Source: Candidatus Methanomethylophilaceae archaeon
Lineage (GTDB): Archaea > Thermoplasmatota > Thermoplasmata > Methanomassiliicoccales > Methanomethylophilaceae
Direction of reading: 5' to 3'
NCBI GenBank assembly: GCA_944322255.1
Contig: CALUOK010000003.1
Location: forward strand, 62,001-126,000
DNA length: 64,000 nt
Under the pieces are notes generated by a model. That model was not told where the DNA came from. It saw only the letters and a program-made list of their open reading frames with translations, and made no database searches. The translations under genes were made by a program, and so were the position numbers. Below are positions 1-7,924 of this stretch, one piece after another (positions within the stretch are counted from its first letter, which is position 1; each line of letters opens with the position of its first letter).

Positions 1-321
1 CGCCCCGACGACGATCATGATGTCCTCGTCGCGGGGGATCTTGGGCAGGGCCTCGTCGACCCTCTGGCCGTACATGGTGAGGTGCACGACCTTGCCGTCG
101 AAGTCCCTGATGGCCTCCTTCCAGCTGACGCCCGTCTTTATGGAGTAGTCCCCTCCGAACCTCTGCACGACGCTGCGGATGTTCTCCTCCAGCACGGGGT
201 CCTCCGTGTCCACGTAGATGCCTTTCGCTCCGAGGGCTCTGGAGGAGAGCGCCACGTGGGTGGTCACCCTCTTGTCCCTCTGCGGGCGATGGCCGATTCT
301 CATTATCCAGATATCGGGCAT
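1..321 (-). CDS. trm56: tRNA (cytidine-56-2'-O)-methyltransferase, 3' end cut by window
   Basis: Reading the complement from the ATG at 321 gives a protein beginning MPDIWIMRIGHRPQRDKR, followed by TTHVALSSRALGA. This is the characteristic N-terminus of archaeal Trm56, a SPOUT methyltransferase that 2'-O-methylates C56 in the T loop of tRNA. About 107 residues are visible and the C-terminal part, including the knot that binds SAM, lies outside the window. The start is 5 bases after the stop of the upstream winged-helix gene, so the two are probably one transcript. Family assignment rests on the conserved RxGHRxxRDKRxTTH motif, and the shadow frame on the plus strand can be ignored. Confidence 0.88.
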   Translation of the reverse strand, partial: MPDIWIMRIGHRPQRDKRVTTHVALSSRALGAKGIYVDTEDPVLEENIRSVVQRFGGDYSIKTGVSWKEAIRDFDGKVVHLTMYGQRVDEALPKIPRDEDIMIVVGA

Positions 322-326
322 CGCAA

Positions 327-833
327 TTACTCTTCGTGGATCAGTTCGATTCTGTGCCCGCGATAGTCCATCTTGACGGACCTGCGGACCAGGCTTTTGA
401 GCATCGTGGACGAGAGTCCCAGGGACTCCGCGATGTCTCCGGAGAACCTTCCGTCCTTCCCGACCTCGGCCAGGATCTTGGCTTCGATGTCCGCGTACTC
501 CTCGTCGCTCATCATCGCGGCCGTGAGGACATCGCTGATCTCGTACACGGGCCATTGCGCGTTGATGCTGAAAGACGTGTAGTAGGTGTGGTACGATTTC
601 TCGGGGTACCCGCCATCCTTGGACAGCCAGCGTGTCTCGACCAGTTTCATCTTCTCGAAGAAGATGATCGCATCCCTTCCCTCGGGACCGAACTTCTGCT
701 CGATCTCGTCCGCTGTTCTCCATTCCAAGGTCACCTCCTTCAAAACGTCTCTTTTGACGGGTGTATCAACGGACCTCAACATCGGCACGAGTTCCGACGG
801 CTCGTTGATGACCTTGATTCTATTCATGGTCAT
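327..833 (-). CDS. ArsR-like winged-helix transcriptional regulator
   Basis: A 168-residue protein. The N-terminal half (about residues 20-75) reads as a winged helix of the archaeal ArsR-like type: helix-rich, with a turn in TADEIEQKFGPEGRDAIIFF and a wing in LVETRWLSKDGGYPEKSYHT. The C-terminal half (about 105-165) looks like a second helix-turn-helix, with SGDIAESLGLSSTMLKSLVR. It lies immediately upstream of trm56, and a TATA-like TATATAC on the complement at 851-858 puts the transcription start at or beside the ATG codons at 833 and 827, so the mRNA is probably leaderless. DNA target unknown; the partnership with trm56 may be only transcriptional. Confidence 0.75.
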   Translation of the reverse strand: MTMNRIKVINEPSELVPMLRSVDTPVKRDVLKEVTLEWRTADEIEQKFGPEGRDAIIFFEKMKLVETRWLSKDGGYPEKSYHTYYTSFSINAQWPVYEISDVLTAAMMSDEEYADIEAKILAEVGKDGRFSGDIAESLGLSSTMLKSLVRRSVKMDYRGHRIELIHEE

Positions 834-850
834 ACTTCATACGTTCGAAA

Positions 851-860
851 GTATATAATG
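851..860 (-). promoter_or_regulatory. TATA box of the wHTH-trm56 operon
   Basis: Complement reads CATTATATAC. It is centred about 23-27 bases before the two candidate ATG codons (833, 827), the usual archaeal TATA distance for a leaderless transcript. Confidence 0.6.
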
Positions 861-1043
861 AATTTTTTAGCCAACATCGTTGCCAGTCCATAGAAGGAGG
901 ATGACTCATCGACAACCATATATGGGAATTTGTGTCCGGGTCCCGACAGCCCCCCGATGACCATTGGGAGACGGCCGCGGAAGCCTTAGCCAGAGGTTCC
1001 GACGGCGCGAACCTTTAATACAGACCTCCCTCATTCAACGTCA

Positions 1044-1211
1044 ATGAAAGCTGAGAAACAGCCCGAACTTAGGTGGCAGTGCCTTAACTGCTACAAGACC
1101 TACAAGGGCCCGGATGCCGAGCAGAAGGCTCTGGACTGCTGCGGTTCCATCGTCCAGGGATGGTGGGCAAACTACAACAAGTGGGGCAGACAGAAGTGGT
1201 ACGGCCGCTGA
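1044..1211 (+). CDS. small cysteine/tryptophan-rich zinc-binding-like protein (55 aa)
   Basis: The ATG at 1044 opens a 55-codon frame ending in TGA at 1209-1211. The product has a CLNC pair near residue 13 and a CC pair near residue 32, a likely four-cysteine metal site, and then a basic aromatic tail ending KWGRQKWYGR. A TATA-like TTTAATA at about 1014-1020 lies the expected 24-27 bases upstream, which supports a real leaderless gene. I do not recognise a named family; a small nucleic-acid-binding zinc finger is the simplest guess. A much longer overlapping frame from 1114 is an out-of-frame shadow. Confidence 0.6.
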   Translation: MKAEKQPELRWQCLNCYKTYKGPDAEQKALDCCGSIVQGWWANYNKWGRQKWYGR

Positions 1212-1285
1212 GCCGGCACCCTTCCCAAACCCTTACCTTTTCAATCGTTTATCGGAGATTACGCCTTCAGGAGGGATGACGTCGC

Positions 1286-1591
1286 ATGGCTGGGAACAGG
1301 GACCCCGTGGGATCGGTCAGCGAGGACATGGAGCTCCTGGAGAGGCACATCTCCATCCTGAAGACCGTCAAGGGCAACCAGCCGGTGGGCCTCATAAGGC
1401 TTTCCGAGATGACGGGCATCCCGAAGCACAGGGTGAGGTACTCCCTGAAGCTGCTGGAGCAGCAGGGCATCATCGTCGCCACCCCCGACGGCGCCACGGT
1501 GTCGGACAAGTACGACGGGTTCATGCGGGAGATCGCGGACTACATCGACGAGCTGTCCGTGAAGGTGGAGGAGCTCAGGGGGCTCCTTTGA
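1286..1591 (+). CDS. winged-helix transcriptional regulator with coiled-coil tail
   Basis: A 101-residue protein. Residues about 20-75 form a winged helix (LSEMTGIPKHRVRYSLKLLE is the recognition region, followed by a short wing QGIIVATPDGATV). The last 25 residues (FMREIADYIDELSVKVEELR) look like an amphipathic dimerisation helix. A GGAGG-like purine stretch at about 1268-1275 precedes the ATG. It converges on the nucleotidyltransferase gene that ends 3 bases after it. The exact family was not identified. Confidence 0.7.
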   Translation: MAGNRDPVGSVSEDMELLERHISILKTVKGNQPVGLIRLSEMTGIPKHRVRYSLKLLEQQGIIVATPDGATVSDKYDGFMREIADYIDELSVKVEELRGLL

Positions 1592-1593
1592 GA

Positions 1594-2292
1594 TCATTCC
1601 TTAGGCAACGTGTCCGGATCTATGCCCGAACGTTCGATCAATTCCTTCTCCCATGCGGCGAGATACTCGTCGGCCATCCTGTCGATGGTCTTGAGCACGG
1701 GGATCGAGACGCCCATGGTTTCGCTGAGGACGTTGAGCCTGTCCGCGATCCATGTGATCCACACATCGTTCCCTTCCGAGATCTGCACCATCACCTCGCT
1801 GAGGACGATGTCCCAATCCACCTGATTGAGCTCTATGAGACGGCCGCAGTCCTCGATGTCCCCATCCCTCTCCGTGATGCTCTTGAAAATCAGAATGTCG
1901 CTGCCCGAGCATGAGAAGAGCCTGAGATTTCCGTTCTGATAGCGCAGAGTTGCGCGGGACGCCATCCCTTCCATCAGCTTCAGTTTGCTGCACACCCTTG
2001 TGTCGAAGAGGTCTATCCTGAACCCATCCTTGCGCTCCAGCATGTCGGAGAGGTTCATGCGGGAATAGCCTGCGCCGGGACGTATGGATTCGAATCCCAG
2101 ACCCTTCAGGGAGTTGTGAACAGCATCGTATGCTTCGGATCCGAGCACCACCAGGTCTATGTCCTTTGTCGCAGCCTTGCTTCCCAGGAACATCATCGCC
2201 CCGCCTCCGATCATGTACAGGTCGACCTCAGAATCCATGCACCCTGCCAGTTCGTCCATGAGGCCGGCCATTCTGCAATCGGAGATCATCAT
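1594..2292 (-). CDS. nucleotidyltransferase-fold protein (DUF6036/AbiEii-like)
   Basis: A 232-residue protein with the minimal nucleotidyltransferase signature near the N-terminus: YMIGGGAMMFLGSKAATKDIDLVVL contains the GG motif and a D-x-D pair (about residues 41-45). The fold is shared by AbiEii/MenT toxins and by DUF6036 proteins. Its ATG overlaps the stop of the upstream winged-helix gene by 4 bases, so the two are translationally coupled. A two-gene regulator plus nucleotidyltransferase cassette suggests a toxin-antitoxin-like or phage-defence module, but a role in RNA modification cannot be excluded. No membrane segment is seen. Confidence 0.7.
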   Translation of the reverse strand: MMISDCRMAGLMDELAGCMDSEVDLYMIGGGAMMFLGSKAATKDIDLVVLGSEAYDAVHNSLKGLGFESIRPGAGYSRMNLSDMLERKDGFRIDLFDTRVCSKLKLMEGMASRATLRYQNGNLRLFSCSGSDILIFKSITERDGDIEDCGRLIELNQVDWDIVLSEVMVQISEGNDVWITWIADRLNVLSETMGVSIPVLKTIDRMADEYLAAWEKELIERSGIDPDTLPKE

Positions 2293-3140
2293 GCCACCCC
2301 GTCATTCAAACGCGCCTGCACGTCGGCCCATGTCGGCCAGTGAGGCACCCTCTCACCCGCCTCGATGCGTTCCAGAGTTGTAAGAAACCCGGAATCGGCG
2401 GCTATGAGCTCCTTGTTCTTGAGATAGAACAAGGTCAGTATGGTCCTCAACCTGATGTCGTCCTCCTTCTCGGAAACAGCATATGCGTCATTGAAGGCTT
2501 TACAGATGTCCACATCGACATCGGAAGTTGTGTAGTACACCGTATCTAGCCATACATCCATGCCGTAGTCCCCGAACACCGAGAACGCAGTCCTTCTGTC
2601 ATTGGATTCTCCGGAATATGCATACATCACTTCGTCCCTCGTGTTACGATATATCACAGCACCGCTGACGACACGTGGGTCTGCGACAGCACGCTGATCG
2701 GCTATGCTGTCCATCGCTTCCCTGAGTCCCGACCACATCCGGTCGTTGAGAACGTACTTCCCATCGACCTTTTTCACAGCGCCTGTGGAGATGGCCAGCT
2801 TGAGTCTTCTGAATACCGTCGCTCTGGACAGTCCCAGAATCGACATGATCTCTTCGACGTCATGCGGTTCCCTGAGTTCGATCAGCATGTCTATGCCTGA
2901 GTCGGCGAGCACATCTGCTCTCTTTTCTGAGGGGCGCATCAGAGATGCCAACCTTATCGTGTATGCATTCGAATTCATTTTGATATTCTGACTATCACAT
3001 AGTATTCCCTTGCATTTAAGACTTCGTATAATTCCATACACTCTGACACGGGTGATGCCCATTGCTTCTGACAGCGCCTCGACATCGACAACACCATTGG
3101 CAACGTGGTGAAGCAACACGAGTTCGGAACGGGAGAACAT
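2289..3140 (-). CDS. double winged-helix regulator coupled to nucleotidyltransferase
   Basis: A 283-residue protein with two helix-turn-helix units: residues about 5-60 (VDVEALSEAMGITRVRVYGI) and about 90-135 (HDVEEIMSILGLSRATVFRR). The C-terminal half has no motif I recognise and may be a sensor or toxin-neutralising domain. A TATA-like TATTTAAA on the complement lies about 24 bases before the ATG at 3140, in a strongly AT-rich leader. The base composition is lower in GC than in neighbouring genes, which hints at acquisition. The 4-base overlap with the nucleotidyltransferase argues for an antitoxin-like or autoregulatory role (inference). Confidence 0.7.
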   Translation of the reverse strand: MFSRSELVLLHHVANGVVDVEALSEAMGITRVRVYGIIRSLKCKGILCDSQNIKMNSNAYTIRLASLMRPSEKRADVLADSGIDMLIELREPHDVEEIMSILGLSRATVFRRLKLAISTGAVKKVDGKYVLNDRMWSGLREAMDSIADQRAVADPRVVSGAVIYRNTRDEVMYAYSGESNDRRTAFSVFGDYGMDVWLDTVYYTTSDVDVDICKAFNDAYAVSEKEDDIRLRTILTLFYLKNKELIAADSGFLTTLERIEAGERVPHWPTWADVQARLNDGVA

Positions 3141-3403
3141 GGTCTCATAATATTTTACTGATTTAAATAGTTTTTAATTTTTATAAGACTTTTTTCCTGA
3201 ATATCAGCAGACATCCCCTAGAACAGGCCCGACCCATACCGTCAGGAGCATGCACACCCAGGCATACGGGAGCTAGAAACCCTGCATCCGTACTAAAGAC
3301 AGACGTGCGTTATGTTACACTCTACCGGCCGTTGCATTTATGGCACTCACGATCATCCCCCACAGGTTCCCATAAACGGAACAGTCGGTACAGGAGGACA
3401 CCC

Positions 3404-4324
3404 ATGATACTCAATACAGGCGGGCGCACGGACACGGTCCAGTACTACACCGAATGGCTGCTGAACCGCTTCTCGGAAGGGTATGTCCTCTCCCGCAATC
3501 CCCTGTTCCCGAACAAGGTCACGCGCTACGAACTGACTCCGGACAAGGTGGACTGCGTGGTGTTCTGCTCCAAGGACTACCGCCCCATTCTGCCGAGGCT
3601 GCATGAGATCACGGACCGCTTCAACACCTACTTCCACTACACCATAACCGCCTACGGCAGGGATGTGGAACCGGGGGTCCCGTCGATAGATGATAGCATC
3701 GACACCTTGATCGAGCTCTCCGGGATCGTTGGCAGACAGCGCGTGGCCTGGAGGTACGACCCGGTCCTACTGACCGACAGGTACACGGTGGAGACACACA
3801 TGGAGACCTTCGAATCGATGGCTGAAAGGCTACATCCGCACATCGATCGTTGCATATTCAGCTTCGTGGAGATGTATCGGAAGCTGGAGCGCAATATGCC
3901 CGAGATCCTGCCGCTTAGTGACGAAGACAAAGACGACTTGGCGAGGGGACTGGGCGAGATCGCGAAGCACCACGACATCGCGATCCAGACCTGCGGGACG
4001 AACGGGGATTTCACCCGCTACGGCATCATGAAGTCGGGATGCATGACGCTGGACATCCTCGGCAGAGCCAACGGTGTGGAGTTCAGGGACCTGAAGCACA
4101 AGGGAATGCGCGAGGGATGCCACCGCATAGAGAGCCGCGACATCGGCGCGTACGACACCTGCCTGAACGGATGCAGATACTGCTACGCCAACACCAATCC
4201 CAACAAGGCTCACGAGAACGTGCTGCTCCACGACCCGAAATCCCCGCTCATCCTCGGGCATCTGAGACCCGAGGACACCGTCATACAGGGCGCGCAGAGA
4301 TCTTTCCTGAAGGTGAAGCCGTGA
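3404..4324 (+). CDS. DUF1848 family protein with CxxxCxxC cluster
   Basis: Start placed at ATG 3404 (MILNTGGRTDTVQYYTEW), because DUF1848 proteins begin with this kind of (S/G)RTD-x(2-4)-Y motif and an AGGAGG ribosome site stands at 3392-3398. A longer frame from 3305 has no family support. The product is 306 residues. A CLNGCRYCYAN motif near residues 253-262 gives C-x3-C-x2-C, the geometry of a radical-SAM-type iron-sulfur cluster. Biochemical function of DUF1848 is unknown to me. The stop overlaps the GTG start of the next radical SAM gene by 4 bases, so the two proteins are made together. Confidence 0.8.
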   Translation: MILNTGGRTDTVQYYTEWLLNRFSEGYVLSRNPLFPNKVTRYELTPDKVDCVVFCSKDYRPILPRLHEITDRFNTYFHYTITAYGRDVEPGVPSIDDSIDTLIELSGIVGRQRVAWRYDPVLLTDRYTVETHMETFESMAERLHPHIDRCIFSFVEMYRKLERNMPEILPLSDEDKDDLARGLGEIAKHHDIAIQTCGTNGDFTRYGIMKSGCMTLDILGRANGVEFRDLKHKGMREGCHRIESRDIGAYDTCLNGCRYCYANTNPNKAHENVLLHDPKSPLILGHLRPEDTVIQGAQRSFLKVKP

Positions 4325-5211
4325 CCGACCCGCTGATAAGACACATCGATACGAAGGGTGTGATCTCGAAGACCGACCTCCCGGTGTGCGACTACGCCGC
4401 GAACCCCTACGTCGGATGCACCCACGCCTGCAGGTACTGCTACGCATCGTTCATGAAGAGGTTCACCAACCACCCGGAACCGTGGGGGACGTTCCTGGAC
4501 GTGAAGCACTGGCCGGAGATCCGCGACCCGTCCAAGTACGCCGGGAAGGAGATCTTCATAGGCTCGGTCACCGACCCCTACAACCCCCAGGAGGCGGAGT
4601 TCGGACGCACCAGGGAACTCCTGGAGCAGCTGAGGGGAAGCGGTGCGAAGCTGAGCATCGCCACCAAGTCCGACCTGGTCATCAGGGACCTGGACCTCAT
4701 CAGGGAGTTCCCGGACGCTCGCGTGTCGTGGTCGATCAACACGCTGGACGAGTCCTTCCGTGCGGACATGGACTCCGCCGTCACCATAGTGAGGAGGCTT
4801 GAGGCGATGAGGAGGTTCCATGACGCAGGGGTACGCACCACCTGCTTCATCTCGCCGATATTCCCGGGGATCACCGACCCGAGGGAGATCATACTGAGGG
4901 CCCGCGACCGCTGCAACCTCGTGTGGCTTGAGAACCTCAACCTCAGAGGTTCGTTCAAAGCAGACATCATGGGCTACATATCCGAGAGACACCCCGACCT
5001 GGTGTCGCTCTACGACCGCATATACGGCGGAAGGGACATGAGCTACTGGAGCGACCTGGACACCGAGATGGCCGGGTTCTGCCGGGAGCAGGGGCTCGAA
5101 TACGTCACCAACGACGACAGCATGTCCAGGCCGTTCGACGACCCGCCGATCGTTGTAAACTACTTCTTCCACGAGAGAATCAGGAAGTCGTCGAAGAACG
5201 GAGGTGCCTGA
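4321..5211 (+). CDS. SPL-like radical SAM protein (COG1533)
   Basis: Start placed at GTG 4321, which overlaps the previous stop (GTGA). The ORF can be extended upstream only as a shadow of DUF1848. The 296-residue product has CTHACRYCYASF at residues 33-44, the C-x3-C-x2-C of radical SAM enzymes, and resembles the spore-photoproduct-lyase-like COG1533 group (ATKSDLVIRDLDL, TNDDSMSRPF near the C-terminus). COG1533 contains DNA-repair lyases and also enzymes of unknown substrate, so 'SPL-like' is a family name only. It ends one base before the ATG of fpg, giving a three-gene operon. Confidence 0.85.
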   Translation: MTDPLIRHIDTKGVISKTDLPVCDYAANPYVGCTHACRYCYASFMKRFTNHPEPWGTFLDVKHWPEIRDPSKYAGKEIFIGSVTDPYNPQEAEFGRTRELLEQLRGSGAKLSIATKSDLVIRDLDLIREFPDARVSWSINTLDESFRADMDSAVTIVRRLEAMRRFHDAGVRTTCFISPIFPGITDPREIILRARDRCNLVWLENLNLRGSFKADIMGYISERHPDLVSLYDRIYGGRDMSYWSDLDTEMAGFCREQGLEYVTNDDSMSRPFDDPPIVVNYFFHERIRKSSKNGGA

Positions 5212-6042
5212 ATGCCCGAGCTCCCGGAGATCGAGACCATGCGCAGGGCGATACGCCCAGGCGTCATGGGAAGAAGGATCACAGCGGTCGAGGTGAGACA
5301 GCCGAAGGTCGTGGCCGACCTCGATGCGACGGAGTTCGCGAACCGCCTGCTCGGCCGCACATTCACCGACCTGACCCGCCGCGGGAAGGCCATAGTTGCA
5401 TGGATGGACGACGGACAGAGGATGGTCATGCGCATGGGGATGACGGGATGCGTCGTCGTCGCCCCGCACGACCATCCGGAGGACAGGCACACCCACATCG
5501 TGATATCGTTGGACGACGGGGACGAGCTACGCTTCTCGGACATGCGCCGCTTCGGACGCTTCTGGCTGTTCCGCGCGGATGATGAGGACACGAGCGGGAT
5601 CCGGAATCTCGGCCCCGAACCCGACGACCCTGCCCTGACCGCGGAGTACCTGGAGGAACGCCTCGGCGGCTGCCGCCGCGCGATCAAGACCTGCCTCCTC
5701 GACCAGTCGGTCGTCACCGGCATCGGCAACATCTACTCGGACGAGATCCTCTTCGAATGCGGCATCGACCCCTCGTGCCAGGCATACCGGCTGGACCGGG
5801 CCGACTGGGAGAAACTCGCGGATGAGATCCCCCGCTGCATGAGGTTCTTCGTGGAGAACAACGAGATGAGCCCCGACGAGTGGTTGGAGTCGATGGGACG
5901 TGAGTACCGCAACACCCCTTACATCCGGATATACGGACACTCCGGCGAGCCATGCCCCGTCTGCGGGACAACCCTTGTCAGGAAGGTGGTCGGAGGCCGC
6001 AGCAGCGTGTCCTGCCCCATGTGCCAGAGGGAACACCGCTGA
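5212..6042 (+). CDS. mutM: formamidopyrimidine-DNA glycosylase (MutM/Fpg)
   Basis: A full-length 276-residue Fpg that removes 8-oxoguanine and ring-opened purines and nicks the abasic site. The N-terminal MPELPEIETMRR supplies the catalytic Pro2 and Glu3, the beta-hairpin lysine is in TRRGKAIVAW, the helix-two-turn-helix asparagine is in GIGNIYSDEILF, and a C-terminal C-x2-C...C-x2-C zinc finger (CPVC...CPMC) closes the protein. Fpg is mainly bacterial and patchy in archaea, so acquisition is likely (established distribution plus inference). It follows the radical SAM gene with no gap, so it shares its transcript. Confidence 0.96.
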   Translation: MPELPEIETMRRAIRPGVMGRRITAVEVRQPKVVADLDATEFANRLLGRTFTDLTRRGKAIVAWMDDGQRMVMRMGMTGCVVVAPHDHPEDRHTHIVISLDDGDELRFSDMRRFGRFWLFRADDEDTSGIRNLGPEPDDPALTAEYLEERLGGCRRAIKTCLLDQSVVTGIGNIYSDEILFECGIDPSCQAYRLDRADWEKLADEIPRCMRFFVENNEMSPDEWLESMGREYRNTPYIRIYGHSGEPCPVCGTTLVRKVVGGRSSVSCPMCQREHR

Positions 6043-6066
6043 CCGACCCCGGACCGGCGGATGCGG

Positions 6067-6642
6067 TTAGTCGATCCTGACGACCTTCACTCCGGCCGAT
6101 GCGGCGGCCTGGCGTATGGCGCCCTCCGAGTAGTCCTTCTTGACATACACCTCGATGAAGCCCTCGCGGAAAGCCACGTCCTTCACACCGAACTTGGAGA
6201 TGAGCGACCTGTAGACCAGGCCCTCATCGATCTCCCCCTCGTAGCGGACGGCGAAGTAGTCCATCCTCTCGATCTTAAAGATGACCGGCCTTGTGCCGTC
6301 GCTGCAGCAGGCGATCATGACCCTCTCATCGTCCATCCAGCCCTTCATAATGGGGGCGCCCTGGAGGCCGGCGTAGATGTACCTGGACACGGCGTCCCAG
6401 AGCTCGGAGCAGTGGGGAACGTTGGGTCCGCCAGCTATGCCGTCCACGGAGTGGTCGGATTTGACCAGGGTATTCAGGCCCATGCACCAGAAGCTGTCCC
6501 TGCCGTCGTAGCGCTCGAAGACGAACTCGTCCCCGACGTTGTAGCAGGGGCACGGGCCCGCCTCCGGGTCCGCGCAGTACTGCTCCTGGAGCTCAGGATA
6601 GACCTTCTTGTCGATGACCGTCAACTTGACCTTGTGCTGCAT
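6067..6642 (-). CDS. TIGR04076-family protein
   Basis: Start placed at ATG 6642 (MQHKVKLTVIDKKVYPELQE) because a TATA-like TATATCG on the complement lies at about 6660-6667 and the longer frame upstream only shadows the acetyltransferase gene. The 191-residue product has the TIGR04076 pattern: a short N-terminal strand, a YCADPEAGPCPCYNVGDEF cysteine/GDEF region (residues about 23-41), and CCSDGTRPVIFK near residue 110. The last 60 residues are extra. The family has no established function; some members sit near redox enzymes. Confidence 0.7.
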   Translation of the reverse strand: MQHKVKLTVIDKKVYPELQEQYCADPEAGPCPCYNVGDEFVFERYDGRDSFWCMGLNTLVKSDHSVDGIAGGPNVPHCSELWDAVSRYIYAGLQGAPIMKGWMDDERVMIACCSDGTRPVIFKIERMDYFAVRYEGEIDEGLVYRSLISKFGVKDVAFREGFIEVYVKKDYSEGAIRQAAASAGVKVVRID

Positions 6643-6719
6643 GGGACGGTGGATTGCGCGATATACAATAGATGTTCTGATGGGAACTTCGCGGGATCTC
6701 GGGTGATCTGCCCGAGCTC

Positions 6720-7139
6720 TCAGAGAACCTTCCTCATCATGATGTGCGGGCACCACTCGTCCAGGTACTCGTCGCCGTAGGCCTCGTACCCGCAGGACTC
6801 GTAGAACCCCCTGGCCCTCGTCTGCGCGGACAGGCGGACCTCGTGCCATCCCCTGGAGACGGCGACGGATTCGGCCTCACAGACCATCATCCTCCCGAGG
6901 CCCTCCCCGCGGCGGTTACTGTCCACAGCCAGGCGTCCGAGGCTACAGGAACGGCCGTCACCATCCGGGATCAGCCGGCACACGGCCACCGCGTCGTCCC
7001 CGTCGTACATGGTTATGTGCAGGGACACGGCATCATCCTGGTCGAACTCCACCACGAAACCCTGCTCCACCACGAAGACCTCCGTGCGTATGCGGACCTC
7101 GTCGTCGCAGAACTGGCGTGAAACCTCGAAGCGGAACAT
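6720..7139 (-). CDS. GNAT-family N-acetyltransferase
   Basis: A 139-residue single-domain GNAT protein. Motif A, the acetyl-CoA pyrophosphate loop, reads LAVDSNRRGEGLGRMMV (R-x-x-G-x-G-x variant) around residues 71-87, followed by the typical helix and an AQTRARGFYESCGYEAYG motif B near residue 106. The ElaA-like N-terminus (RTEVFVVEQGF) suggests a small-molecule or protein N-acetyltransferase. It lies 33 bases downstream of tRNA-Pro on the same strand. Substrate unknown. Confidence 0.85.
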   Translation of the reverse strand: MFRFEVSRQFCDDEVRIRTEVFVVEQGFVVEFDQDDAVSLHITMYDGDDAVAVCRLIPDGDGRSCSLGRLAVDSNRRGEGLGRMMVCEAESVAVSRGWHEVRLSAQTRARGFYESCGYEAYGDEYLDEWCPHIMMRKVL

Positions 7140-7172
7140 GGGACGACACTCTTATCGAAGGGATGCAGAAAG

Positions 7173-7245
7173 TGGGCCCGCCCAGATTTGAACTGGAGTT
7201 ACGTGCACCCCAAGCACGAAGGATACCAAGCTACCCCACGGGCCC
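7173..7245 (-). tRNA. tRNA-Pro (GGG)
   Basis: The complement folds as a 73-nt cloverleaf without encoded CCA: acceptor GGGCCCG/CGGGCCC with discriminator A, anticodon stem CGTGC/GCACG with loop TTGGGGT (anticodon GGG), and T arm CCAG-TTCAAAT-CTGG. No intron is visible. Confidence 0.95.
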
Positions 7246-7285
7246 GTGTAAGACGGGGGAAAGAGTTTTGGTTTAAAAAGTTGAC

Positions 7286-7310
7286 GCTGGGACAGGAGCA
7301 CTGTCCCAGC
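7286..7310 (-). terminator. hairpin terminator after rpoN
   Basis: A perfect 10-bp inverted repeat (GCTGGGACAG / CTGTCCCAGC) with a 5-nt loop starts 8 bases past the rpoN stop. On the complement it is followed within a few bases by an AACTTTTTAAACC T-run, which is how an intrinsic archaeal terminator would look. It separates the ribosomal operon from tRNA-Pro. Confidence 0.65.
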
Positions 7311-7317
7311 TGGATAT

Positions 7318-7509
7318 TCATCCGAGCGGAGCAATCTCTCCGATGAGGTCGGCGTGGGAAACGATCATCCTGCGGCAGCAGTACCTCTCGAATCCGAGGT
7401 CGTCGAGAACCGTTTTCGGATCCTCGCCCATGCTCACGCGTTTCACGTACTCGGGATACGCCGATCCGACGACCCTTCCGCAAGTGAAGCATCTCACAGG
7501 AATTATCAT
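7318..7509 (-). CDS. rpoN: DNA-directed RNA polymerase subunit N (Rpb10)
   Basis: A 63-residue RpoN, the zinc-bundle assembly subunit of archaeal RNA polymerase. Zinc ligands are visible: CFTCG at residues 7-11 and YCCRRM at about 43-48. Length and order (rps9 then rpoN) match the standard archaeal operon. The next expected genes, rpoK and rps2, are not here: a strong hairpin terminator follows instead, so the operon ends at rpoN in this genome. Confidence 0.97.
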   Translation of the reverse strand: MIIPVRCFTCGRVVGSAYPEYVKRVSMGEDPKTVLDDLGFERYCCRRMIVSHADLIGEIAPLG

Positions 7510-7518
7510 ACCAGCACC

Positions 7519-7920
7519 TCAACGGTAGGACTTCTGCTTCTTCGCACGGGCACCGGGTCCGAGCGGGTTCTTGGGCAGCTTGCGCCTGTCGTCGTTGATG
7601 ATGAGGGTCCTGTCGTAGGCCCTGAAGATGGCCTCGAGCTCCTCATCCTTGTAGAACTCGACGAGTCCCCTGGCGATGGCGGTCCTGGCGGCAGCAGCCT
7701 GTCCCATGACGCCTCCGCCGTTGACGATGACGGCGATGTCGACCTTCTCAGCCCTCTCGGGAACGAGTCCCAGGGGCTCCTCGATCTTGAGCCTAGCCAG
7801 CTCGGGTGTGAAGACCTCGATGGGGATCTTGTTGATGGTCACCCTGCCGGTACCCTCCTTCACGGTGGCCCTGGCGATGGCGGTCTTCCTCTTTCCGCTT
7901 GTGTTCACGCACTCAACCAT
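7519..7920 (-). CDS. rps9: 30S ribosomal protein uS9
   Basis: A 133-residue uS9. It starts NTSGKRKTAIARATVKEG, has the GGGVMGQAAAARTAIARGL motif in the middle, and ends with the conserved KKQKSYR tail that reaches the ribosomal P-site tRNA. It sits between rpl13 (4-base gap) and rpoN (9-base gap). Confidence 0.98.
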   Translation of the reverse strand: MVECVNTSGKRKTAIARATVKEGTGRVTINKIPIEVFTPELARLKIEEPLGLVPERAEKVDIAVIVNGGGVMGQAAAARTAIARGLVEFYKDEELEAIFRAYDRTLIINDDRRKLPKNPLGPGARAKKQKSYR

Positions 7921-7924
7921 GGGA

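Noticed and set aside
895-960. Small ORF after an AAGGAGG at 895-901
   Set aside because: The ATG is too close to the ribosome site, the product is about 20 residues and lacks features.
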